Of a DNA stretch of 64,000 nucleotides, positions 1 to 8,054 are shown in pieces. Position numbers and translations under genes: made by a program. How positions within the stretch are numbered: position 1 is the first letter of the stretch; each line of letters starts with the position of its first letter. Under the pieces are notes generated by a model. The model had not been told where the DNA came from. It did no database searches and worked only from the letters and a program-made list of their open reading frames with translations. The DNA comes from Acidobacteriota bacterium (GTDB taxonomy: Bacteria > Acidobacteriota > Blastocatellia > Chloracidobacteriales > Chloracidobacteriaceae), in assembly GCA_016208495.1 (NCBI GenBank), contig JACQXX010000064.1, forward strand, positions 40,693 to 104,692. The letters run 5' to 3'.

Positions 1-1416
1 AATGCTGTCACTCAAACCAAATCAGCCAATCAAACAGGTTTATCCCACTCAAATGAGAATGTGGTGCAGTTGATGAAGACCAATGAAATACAGCTCACTC
101 CACAATTAAAACCGGTTCATCCAAACATTATTTACCGAATTCCAGTTGGCGCGGCAAACCTCCCGCCAGTCTACCGCTATGGGAAGTTTGTTGGGCGGTC
201 AGGAGGCGCGTTGATGGGGTTGTACCTGTTTAAAGACAAAACGGGGGTGTTCCCGGTGGTCGGCGGGACGGAAATTGAAATCTCCAGCGGCGAATCATTG
301 GAGGAAAACCAGACGGCTTTCGGCCTTGACGAACGCAATGAAGAACAAATCAAAGCAGCGGTGGAGGCCGGCTATCGGGTGTTTGATGCGGCTGAATCCT
401 ATGGGAACACCGATGTTTTGGCCAAAGTGCTGGCAGAATCCCCGAATCTGAATCGCAACGATGTCAAAATTGTTTACAAATTCAGACCTGGTGAACCGGC
501 TCAAGCGATCTATGAAAAACTAAAAGGGGTCGCGGAAAAGTTTGGTGGGTATCTGGATGTCGTTTTACTTCACGATGTTGAGGAAAGCCAGCAAAACATT
601 GAGGGAGCGTTCAAAGCGATTCAGGTTCTTAAACAGGAAGGCATTGTCAAAGCAGTTGGTGCCAGTAATGTCAAAGCTGATTCCGAAACGTTTGCAAAGA
701 TTGCCTCAGCGGAAGATGAACAGAATTCGATTTATAAAGTTGATGTTCTTTCCAATCGCTTTTCACCGAAGGGACCCGATGAAAAAATCAGAGAATTTGC
801 CAAATCCAGAGGAATCACCTATTTAGGGTTTGGCCTTATGGGCGGTGTCGTCAAGGACGAACAATTCCAGAAGTGGGCTCAAGAACTCGGATATACCGCC
901 AGTCAACTTCTGTTTGCTTGGGCCCAGGCTCACGGCACGATCCCGGTTGCTTCGTCAAAGGATACAGAATTGATTGGTCAGAACTTTCTCCAGGCACAAA
1001 CTCCGGTTCCCTTGGAAGTCGTTCAGCAGGTTGAAGAATACTGGGCCAAACGAAGAGAAGAAGCACAAGGGCTGGGCGATGAAGTGCTTGGTGAAATACC
1101 ACCCCATATATCGAAATTACTTGCCGGAAGCCAGATTGAAAAATTTGCGCTTGGTCAAATTGACGATAGTACCTGGAGAAGTCAGGCATCGAATAAACAA
1201 ACTCCGATTGGGAAAAATGTCTTCTTTCTGACGGCGATGCTGCAAGACCCTCCGGCGAAGGTCCCTCCACTCCAAAGTATTCGCAACGATCTGTGGGGGA
1301 AATCAGTCTCAGACCTGGTTTCAGGTCTTGCGACCTCAAATAGTTGCAACACCTTGTTTTGTATTGATGCCATCTTGAAATCACTTCGCTATCCCGGCAA
1401 TTTCCAAAATCTCTAA
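1..1416 (+). CDS. eCIS cargo-like protein with aldo/keto reductase domain (5' partial)
   Basis: The frame is open from base 1, so the gene begins left of the window. A GTG at 61 is only the first start-like codon, not a convincing start. The first residues (NAVTQTK...NQTGL) match the linker that precedes the DUF4157 domain in the next gene (DAVTQTK...NQTGL), so I read this as another eCIS cargo protein. The body is an aldo/keto reductase barrel: FDAAESYGN near 380-410 carries the expected Asp and Tyr, and VVLLHDVE near 559-582 carries the His. IPVASSK near 940-960 resembles the cofactor phosphate-binding loop. Known members reduce carbonyls with NADPH. Delivery of such an enzyme by an injection system is inference. 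About 100 residues after the barrel match nothing I recognise. It sits 61 bases before the next cargo gene on the same strand. Confidence 0.75.
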   Translation, partial: NAVTQTKSANQTGLSHSNENVVQLMKTNEIQLTPQLKPVHPNIIYRIPVGAANLPPVYRYGKFVGRSGGALMGLYLFKDKTGVFPVVGGTEIEISSGESLEENQTAFGLDERNEEQIKAAVEAGYRVFDAAESYGNTDVLAKVLAESPNLNRNDVKIVYKFRPGEPAQAIYEKLKGVAEKFGGYLDVVLLHDVEESQQNIEGAFKAIQVLKQEGIVKAVGASNVKADSETFAKIASAEDEQNSIYKVDVLSNRFSPKGPDEKIREFAKSRGITYLGFGLMGGVVKDEQFQKWAQELGYTASQLLFAWAQAHGTIPVASSKDTELIGQNFLQAQTPVPLEVVQQVEEYWAKRREEAQGLGDEVLGEIPPHISKLLAGSQIEKFALGQIDDSTWRSQASNKQTPIGKNVFFLTAMLQDPPAKVPPLQSIRNDLWGKSVSDLVSGLATSNSCNTLFCIDAILKSLRYPGNFQNL

Positions 1417-1477
1417 CCCAGGTTTTCCAGATTTTGTGCCGAAGAATTCCACCATACTTCTAATGCGGAGCAACACG

Positions 1478-3367
1478 ATGAATACTTTTGCGAAACAACC
1501 ACATCGCCCTTTGCACCAGCAACCAGCCAGTACACCTGTTATTGCTCAAAGAAACCAGATGGTGGACGGTTCCCCCACGACAGGAATAGCACAACGCGCT
1601 CTTCCTGAATCGTTAAATCAAAGTTCTCAGGTCCAAACCCAATTTCAGCTTCAACAGTCTTTGAACCAAAGCCCGCGAACGGCGATTCAGGCCAAATTCG
1701 CCCAGGCTTTGACCAACCGTACCCAACCGCTCCAGCGCCTGTGCGATACCTGTTTGGACGAGGAAAAGAAAGTAAAGCCGAAACCATCCACCGTGATTGA
1801 GGACGAAGACGCTGTCACACAAACCAAAGCTGCTGATGAGGATGAAGATATTGTCACCCAAACCAAAACTGTCGGTGCGACCAACTCGGCTCAAAATTCA
1901 TTCGTTGAAAACCAGACCGGGTTACCCAATCAACTGAAAGCAGGTATCGAATCACTTTCCAGCGTGTCGCTCGATGATGTCAACGTGCATTACAATTCAT
2001 CGAAGCCAGCCCAGTTGCAGGCGCTGGCCTATACTCAAGGTTCGGATATCCACGTCGCTCCTGGTCAGGAGCAGCATCTGGCTCACGAAGCGTGGCACGT
2101 CGTCCAGCAAAAACAGGGCCGGGTCCAGCCGACGACGCAACTCCAAGATGTCGCCATCAATGATGATTTCGGGTTGGAACGCGAGGCGGATGTGATGGGT
2201 GACAAGGCACTCCAGATGAAGGTAACTGGTGATTTCAATCTACTTAACCATCAAACCCAGGGACCACTTCAACGAAAACTGGATGAATTCCCGCTCACTT
2301 CATCACCAGAAGCTGATTTTGATGAAGAAGATGTCTTACAAGCCAAACTTGAACCATTTCCTGAGTCAGCCTCAAAGTTTGAAATTCCGCTGATGATTGG
2401 AATTGTCAGGAATGAAATTGAACGGCAACTGTCTCTCGGCGTCACAAACACACCTGCAGACCCAAGGTTGGCCAAAGCGCAAAAAGATCTGACCAAAGTT
2501 GAATCACAGTCTGGTAGTGCCAAACCATCTCAAACTGTTAAGTCATTAAATCAAATAATCACTGCCCTCAACAGAAATATTGATGATGGCTTTATACCTG
2601 ATGCCGTGCTGGCAGCCTCCTCTTCAAAAGGTGTGGATGTTGATGAAGACTTCAAAGGTAATGAGCTTGATTTTAAAGATGAAGACTTCAAAGGTAATGA
2701 GCTTGATTTGGCTGGACTTGAAGACGTCATCCCAGTTCAATCCCTGTCGGAAGCCCAGCAGGATCCACGCTGGCAGCGTGCCAAAGACCTGGGCTTGCTC
2801 GATGACGAGCAAGTCAGGTACTGGCTGCAACCAGAGTATTTGGCTGAACGCGGAGGCAAAGGCATTCCAACCAACCTCAAAGGGGTGATTGTTGAACTTC
2901 AAGCCAAAGATGCCGCCGAGGCTGGCCACGAGGATGAATTCATCGAGGGTGATGTTGAAGTTTTCAAAGGTGTGAAAATTGTTGATCCTGAAGATTTAAC
3001 CGAAACCGGTAGACCTAGAATCAAACGCGAAATTGACGTTTTGGTCGTTCAGGTCCTCGGTGATGGCCAGTATGTCCCAATTGAAGTAATTGAAGCGAAA
3101 AAACAGGCAAGCAAGAAACCAAAAGGGTTAGCCACGGATGTGAGAGCCAAAGTGAAAGCGTTGAAGGAAGCTCAGGCAAACGGATGGAGGGTCATCGCTG
3201 GTGATGAAGACATTACCGATTTGCTTGTCCCAAACCCTGGGCTCCAGGGACTTACCGCTGGGCCAACCGGGGAATATGACATTCAATTACCAGACTCCAG
3301 CGAAGCTGAAGAGTTGTATGCCTTCATCAACCAGTACCGCTATGCGCTTTCCAAACTCTGGTATTGA
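1478..3367 (+). CDS. eCIS cargo: leader + DUF4157 metallopeptidase-like domain + PD-(D/E)XK-like C-terminus
   Basis: 629 residues from ATG 1478, chosen because GGAG lies 7 bases upstream; GTG 1436 and ATG 1463 are in frame but lack a Shine-Dalgarno. Residues about 51-81 carry the leader block shared by the cargo genes (QTQFQLQQSLNQSPR then IQAKF), followed by a CDTC pair and an acidic linker. The DUF4157 domain (about 155-260) contains HEAWH at 203-207, the zinc-binding HExxH motif, followed by VVQQKQGR. The last 190 residues hold EID at 518-520 and IEAK around 538-541, the spacing of a PD-(D/E)XK nuclease core. Family knowledge: DUF4157 proteins are typical cargo of extracellular contractile injection systems. 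The nuclease reading is inference from two motifs. A perfect 36-base-period direct repeat lies at 2642-2709. Followed 43 bases later by another cargo gene. Confidence 0.85.
   Translation: MNTFAKQPHRPLHQQPASTPVIAQRNQMVDGSPTTGIAQRALPESLNQSSQVQTQFQLQQSLNQSPRTAIQAKFAQALTNRTQPLQRLCDTCLDEEKKVKPKPSTVIEDEDAVTQTKAADEDEDIVTQTKTVGATNSAQNSFVENQTGLPNQLKAGIESLSSVSLDDVNVHYNSSKPAQLQALAYTQGSDIHVAPGQEQHLAHEAWHVVQQKQGRVQPTTQLQDVAINDDFGLEREADVMGDKALQMKVTGDFNLLNHQTQGPLQRKLDEFPLTSSPEADFDEEDVLQAKLEPFPESASKFEIPLMIGIVRNEIERQLSLGVTNTPADPRLAKAQKDLTKVESQSGSAKPSQTVKSLNQIITALNRNIDDGFIPDAVLAASSSKGVDVDEDFKGNELDFKDEDFKGNELDLAGLEDVIPVQSLSEAQQDPRWQRAKDLGLLDDEQVRYWLQPEYLAERGGKGIPTNLKGVIVELQAKDAAEAGHEDEFIEGDVEVFKGVKIVDPEDLTETGRPRIKREIDVLVVQVLGDGQYVPIEVIEAKKQASKKPKGLATDVRAKVKALKEAQANGWRVIAGDEDITDLLVPNPGLQGLTAGPTGEYDIQLPDSSEAEELYAFINQYRYALSKLWY
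2642..2709 (+). repeat. In-frame tandem direct repeat, period 36 bases
   Basis: Two copies of a 32-base unit starting at 2642 and 2678 encode the peptide DEDFKGNELD twice. It lies in the linker between the DUF4157 part and the nuclease-like end of the cargo protein, so it probably changes only linker length. Confidence 0.9.
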
Positions 3368-3410
3368 TTCTAAAAGTTGGTCTTCCTGATGAGAATGGAG
3401 GAAACAAACG

Positions 3411-5171
3411 ATGAATGCCTACGCCTCGCCACAAACCACTTCGAAAAACAACTCTGTGACACCTTCTTCCTCCCTGGTGCAATCAGAAGGCGAGTCACTC
3501 CCTTTGAGTTTTGGTTTTGGCGGGCCAGGTCTTTTGAGCAACCAAATCAACCGGCGTTCCCAAAACCAGACTCAGTTGCAACTCAAACAGGCGCTCAATC
3601 AGAGCCCACAGGTGGTTGCCCAGGCAAAACTGGGCGTTGCCTTGTCAGAACGACCTCGTTTCACCAACCCGCCGATTCAAAGGTTTCAGGATCCAGAAAC
3701 CAAACTGGAAGTCAACATTGAAGAATTGCCTCTTGAGAAAGCCTCCCATTACCTTCTGCTCAATGGGCGCGGGACACTTCCGCTCACTTCTGACGAGAGA
3801 TTTCGTCTCATGACGCGCGAATTGACACTTTTAAAAGAAAAGCACCGGAGCCTCCCGGTTGAACCACCCGATCCGGTTTTAGCAGGTAAGGTTAATTCGC
3901 TCTCAGATGAAGAAATCAGCCGGTTGTCAAAGTCTGAAGTGACCGAGTTTTTGTTGTTGCAAAATAAAGGCGTTCGGATTGAGCCGTCGCTCTATCTCAA
4001 ACTGGTCAAACGGGAATTGGATGTCATGACGTCGCCAGCCATTGACCCAGACGCCTACTGGCTCAGTCAGATGGTTGTACTTGAATCCGGCGATGTCACG
4101 ACTTCGGCCTCCAGCCGTGAAGATGCGGCTGAAATTGCCAGGAAGAGCGCCATCAAAACGGTTCTGTTGGCTACCGAAACCTTGCGGGCAACCATCAGCC
4201 AGAGTGAGGTGCAAGAACATTTTGCCAAGGTGTTTCAAAGCCCGGCAGCGGTGGATACGGTTCTCGCCAATCTTGCCCGGATTGCAGCCTACCTGGAGGG
4301 GAACCGGCTTCGGATTGACTACCGCCCTGATGACAGGTCCTCCATCAACGCCTATACATTGGGGGGAACAATTACCCTTCAAACCCGCTTTTTCACCACA
4401 TTAGATCAAACAGCACAACGAAATACAGTCATTCATGAAGCGGTCCATGCCACGTTGGGCGTCCCTGATTATGCCTACACGACAGAGCGGCTGATCACTG
4501 CTCTGAACCCCGAAATAGCAACCCGCAATCCAGATAATTATGTCTGGTTTTTGGCTGGGTTGCTTGAAGGAAAAAAGGAGCCAAAAAATCAGGTCCAGGA
4601 TGTATTTACCGGCGAATTTGCAAAGCCTGAAAAGTTTGAACTCTCCAAAACGATTGGCCTGGCAACCTCTTCGTTTCTTCGAGTTCAGGAGTTGTTCCGC
4701 CAGGCAGTTGAAGATGCAGAACAGGCGTTCCGGGAACCTGGCCGCAAGTTCGCACAAAACACCATTTATGCGATTCAACAGGTCAAAAAGGTATTTACCG
4801 GCACCTCCAGAGAGTGGAATCAGGATCTTCCAACTGAAGCGATTGCCAGGGGATTAAGCGGTATTTCCAAGATGTTGACGTATCTTTATGGCAGTTTAAC
4901 CGCGCCGGTCACGATTACCTGGGCTGATACGGTAGTCCCAAAATGGACCCGCGAGGGAACCGGTCCCGTCAGTTTAGCCATTCCCCGCAGCATCCGACCT
5001 GAAAGTTTGTATGAGTTACTCACACGAACGTGTGTGAGGGATTTGCTTGAGCCAACCAGGGGAGACAAATGGAAACAGTATTACAACTTGATTGTCAATG
5101 TTTCCCCCAATTTCATCAATTTGGGGAACTACGTTGGGACGCGAATGTCCCCTCTGACACCAGAAATGTAA
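3411..5171 (+). CDS. eCIS cargo: leader + aspzincin-like (M35-type) metallopeptidase
   Basis: 586 residues. ATG 3411 is preceded by GGAGG with 10 bases between. The shared cargo leader lies at about residues 51-80 (QTQLQLKQALNQSPQ then AQAKL), followed by PPIQRF. There is no DUF4157 domain. The catalytic-looking site is HEAVH at 342-346 followed by GVPDYAY with Asp353 and Tyr356. This is the layout of aspzincins, M35-family zinc endopeptidases that use HExxH plus a downstream Asp in a GTxDxxYG motif. Family assignment rests on that motif alone. The C-terminal 230 residues look helical and do not resemble anything I know. It shares strand and close spacing with the flanking cargo genes. A proteolytic effector delivered by the injection system is the natural inference. 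Confidence 0.8.
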   Translation: MNAYASPQTTSKNNSVTPSSSLVQSEGESLPLSFGFGGPGLLSNQINRRSQNQTQLQLKQALNQSPQVVAQAKLGVALSERPRFTNPPIQRFQDPETKLEVNIEELPLEKASHYLLLNGRGTLPLTSDERFRLMTRELTLLKEKHRSLPVEPPDPVLAGKVNSLSDEEISRLSKSEVTEFLLLQNKGVRIEPSLYLKLVKRELDVMTSPAIDPDAYWLSQMVVLESGDVTTSASSREDAAEIARKSAIKTVLLATETLRATISQSEVQEHFAKVFQSPAAVDTVLANLARIAAYLEGNRLRIDYRPDDRSSINAYTLGGTITLQTRFFTTLDQTAQRNTVIHEAVHATLGVPDYAYTTERLITALNPEIATRNPDNYVWFLAGLLEGKKEPKNQVQDVFTGEFAKPEKFELSKTIGLATSSFLRVQELFRQAVEDAEQAFREPGRKFAQNTIYAIQQVKKVFTGTSREWNQDLPTEAIARGLSGISKMLTYLYGSLTAPVTITWADTVVPKWTREGTGPVSLAIPRSIRPESLYELLTRTCVRDLLEPTRGDKWKQYYNLIVNVSPNFINLGNYVGTRMSPLTPEM

Positions 5172-5219
5172 CTGGACTCCTTCACCGAATGAGGCAAAAC
5201 CCTGTGGGCGAGGCAAACT

Positions 5220-8039
5220 ATGTACACCACCGCTGAAAACCAACAAACCAGTCATTACCAGCCCAGGCAAAATGAAGCGGAAGCTTCCCAACTGACCGGA
5301 TTGCACCAGCGGCCACAGGTTCAAGCCCAGCTTCAGCTTCAACAAAAACTTGATCAGAGCCCCCGAGTGACCGCCCAAACCAAACTGGCAGAAGAAATTA
5401 CAAGCCGAAGTGCGCTTCAACGTCGGTTATCTCCAATCAATGCACCAATTCAGCGCACACTGGATGTGGATGTTCCCTATAAAGGCAGAACCAAATACCG
5501 CCGGAAAAGCGCGATTGAGAAAAATGTACCTCATAACCCATACAAAAACATCATCGTCAATATGTTGTATTATTGGGCTCAACTCAATGAGGAGCTTTCA
5601 TTTGATTCCTGGGAAGACGCCATTCAAAAAGCGATGGCGGCAATTTATAACCTGAAGGACCACCCCAAATTTGACGAAATCTCAGAGTTACTTGAGGATA
5701 CTGAGTTTGACAAAACACATATTCGCAAACTGCAATTACTTCTGCAGCAAGCGTTTGAGAGTGAAGATTTATCTCCAACCAAAGTTGAACCAATTGACGT
5801 GAAGAAAAAAGAAAAGATACCTGTGGTTGATATTGACGGGAACCTCCTGGAGCAAGAGGACCAGGAAGAAATGGTTCATCCAATATTTCTGGACCTGACT
5901 CAGGGCAAATACAATTTCATTATTGTCAAATTGCCGGACGAAGTTGACGAAGAGACGCTTCAAACCCCAGTGAAATACAAAGGCAAGAAATATCGCATTG
6001 ATCTCATGGCAGGATCTTCGATCAAACCAGCGAAAGGGAAATCCAGCACGGTCTATGGTATTGAAGAAGGTAGTGTCGAAATGTTTAAGGATATGTTTGG
6101 GTATGAAGAATCATCGTACTACGCCCAACGGTCTTTATTTCCGCTCGTAAATGCTGGAGTTACGGGGAAAATCCGTGGCCGGGCCTACCCGATTGAAAAA
6201 GGAATGGAGCACACGTTTCGGCTCAAAGACGGAACGGAAATTCAGGTTGATGACGGGTGGGGTTACATCAAAAAGAGCCTGGCCGATAAAATGCAGCGCG
6301 GTGGGATGCAATATGAAAAACGGCAACCTGTCGCCCAGAGTGGAAAAGCCAGCCACCAGATGATGGAATGGTTTGATGAAGAAAATATTGATGTCATCAA
6401 TGAACTGGTCCAGTGGGGCTTATCCCAATGGGTTCAAGGCTATCAGGAGTTTTTGCAGCAAAAACACAATGCTGGCACCAACGAATATTTCCAATCCAAG
6501 CGCTCTGTGATGAGCCTCTTGACCACGGGCAAACCACCAATGGAAATGGGAGTCGCCATGCCAGTGCCGGGGAAAAATGTCGTGATTCCCAAAGACCAGA
6601 CCCGCTACACCAAACATCTTCCAGGTGAAATGTCGCTGATTCGCTCGCCAGTGGATAAGCAAAACTTCCATCCCATTTCAGCCAAAAACATCGAACAAAA
6701 CACCAAAATCTCAAAACTGGTCGGCAATATCGAAGGCATTCAATACACCCTGACTGGACGCCAGGACGAGTTGCTCACATTTTTTAAGGGAATGGTCGGT
6801 GTCATTGACGACTCGTTGTGGCCGATAGACTGGAAAGGCGTAGATCTGGTTGTATCTTCAAAAGATCGAAAGCTTTATGAGAAATGGGTTCGCGACACAT
6901 CGCTTGAGGAAGACGCCGAAGACGTGGTTGACCGTGAAACAGACCGCTCCTCAATGGGCAAAGCGATCCAGGATTTCACGATTGAAGGCACACTCGCCGC
7001 CATCCAGTGGTATGCCAAAGGAAGCTTTATCGGCGTTCCGGCCAAGATCCAAAAATGGCTTGGCGGAGATTACGACGGTGATGAAGTGGCCGCCATCTTT
7101 GGGAAGACCAACCCGCAACTGCAAGCATATATTCGGGATAAAGCCTATCAGGAACTGGAGATCAATCCAAAACTCCAGAAGACGTTTACCTACAACCCAA
7201 ATTCGAGCCGTGCGAAACGCATGGTGGCAATGCGTTCGCCCAACGTCGGTAACTGGTCAAACATCGCGGCGTGGGTTCGATCATTACCATCGGAACTCAA
7301 AGTATGGTTGGCTGAACAAACCGCGGATGGACGACTGTTACCGGATGATGAAGAACTCAACAGTCTGGATGAACCTCAAAAGATGGAAAAGGAAATCCAG
7401 CTTGGTATTAAAGTCGGCACCGATGCGTATAAAACCTCAACAAACGTTAAGGAGTTTGAGAATCGGGCTCGATTGTACCTGTATTATCTCAAGACCAAAG
7501 CCAGGCCGATTATGCACAATAAGAAATTGCTGGATGTCTTTGACAAGGTTGGCGTGCTTCCGACCCTGACAGAGCCAGCCTGGCGGGACATGTTTTTCAG
7601 CTACGACGAAGTCAACAAAAATACTGGCGAGTACCTGATTAAAGGTGTGTCAGCCAGGGTGTTACAACAAATGCTCTGGAAATTGATTCCAGGCGATGAA
7701 CTCCAAAATGCCGGCTCATATTACAATTTATGGAAAGAGGCAGAAGGTTTTGATGTCAGCGGCACAAGAGTTCCAAAGTCAGCTTTTTTACTCAATACTC
7801 TTCCCAGTGTGATTGATCATTACAACCAGGACTACAGTGGAGCAGCTCAAACCATCATCAACCAAATCTATTTTCCAGCAGTTCATAATTTTCAAATGTT
7901 CCAAAGAGCATTTCTGTCAGAAGGCCGAAAATACTGGAAGCTCTACAACACCAAGACTTTTAAGCTTGCCTTCGATCAGGATCCAGAGTGGCTATCAGGG
8001 CTGGTTCCGCTCTTGAAACGGTATTACTACGGCATGTGA
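5220..8039 (+). CDS. eCIS cargo: leader + large protein with DxDGD RNA-polymerase-type motif
   Basis: 939 residues; GAGG lies 6 bases before ATG 5220. The shared leader is at about residues 33-62 (QAQLQLQQKLDQSPR then AQTKL), followed by LQRRL and APIQR, as in the other cargo genes. There is no HExxH. The key feature is GGDYDGDE, with Asp617, Asp619 and Asp621. This is the DxDGD metal-binding signature of double-psi beta-barrel RNA polymerases: bacterial beta-prime (NADFDGD), phage YonO-type enzymes and eukaryotic RNA-silencing RdRPs (DbDGD). Upstream, LIRSPVDKQNFHP (near 490) resembles the R-x-P strand of the same fold. Downstream, MVAMRSPNVGNWSN and a basic helical region could form the rest of the catalytic module. 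Polymerase activity is inference; a degenerate nucleotide-binding fold is the alternative. 48 bases after the previous cargo gene, 15 before the next. Confidence 0.75.
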   Translation: MYTTAENQQTSHYQPRQNEAEASQLTGLHQRPQVQAQLQLQQKLDQSPRVTAQTKLAEEITSRSALQRRLSPINAPIQRTLDVDVPYKGRTKYRRKSAIEKNVPHNPYKNIIVNMLYYWAQLNEELSFDSWEDAIQKAMAAIYNLKDHPKFDEISELLEDTEFDKTHIRKLQLLLQQAFESEDLSPTKVEPIDVKKKEKIPVVDIDGNLLEQEDQEEMVHPIFLDLTQGKYNFIIVKLPDEVDEETLQTPVKYKGKKYRIDLMAGSSIKPAKGKSSTVYGIEEGSVEMFKDMFGYEESSYYAQRSLFPLVNAGVTGKIRGRAYPIEKGMEHTFRLKDGTEIQVDDGWGYIKKSLADKMQRGGMQYEKRQPVAQSGKASHQMMEWFDEENIDVINELVQWGLSQWVQGYQEFLQQKHNAGTNEYFQSKRSVMSLLTTGKPPMEMGVAMPVPGKNVVIPKDQTRYTKHLPGEMSLIRSPVDKQNFHPISAKNIEQNTKISKLVGNIEGIQYTLTGRQDELLTFFKGMVGVIDDSLWPIDWKGVDLVVSSKDRKLYEKWVRDTSLEEDAEDVVDRETDRSSMGKAIQDFTIEGTLAAIQWYAKGSFIGVPAKIQKWLGGDYDGDEVAAIFGKTNPQLQAYIRDKAYQELEINPKLQKTFTYNPNSSRAKRMVAMRSPNVGNWSNIAAWVRSLPSELKVWLAEQTADGRLLPDDEELNSLDEPQKMEKEIQLGIKVGTDAYKTSTNVKEFENRARLYLYYLKTKARPIMHNKKLLDVFDKVGVLPTLTEPAWRDMFFSYDEVNKNTGEYLIKGVSARVLQQMLWKLIPGDELQNAGSYYNLWKEAEGFDVSGTRVPKSAFLLNTLPSVIDHYNQDYSGAAQTIINQIYFPAVHNFQMFQRAFLSEGRKYWKLYNTKTFKLAFDQDPEWLSGLVPLLKRYYYGM

Positions 8040-8054
8040 AGATGAGAGGAATGT

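Noticed and set aside
851..1384. 177-codon frame opposite the aldo/keto reductase gene
   Set aside because: Antisense shadow of a well-supported coding frame; no ribosome site or motif.
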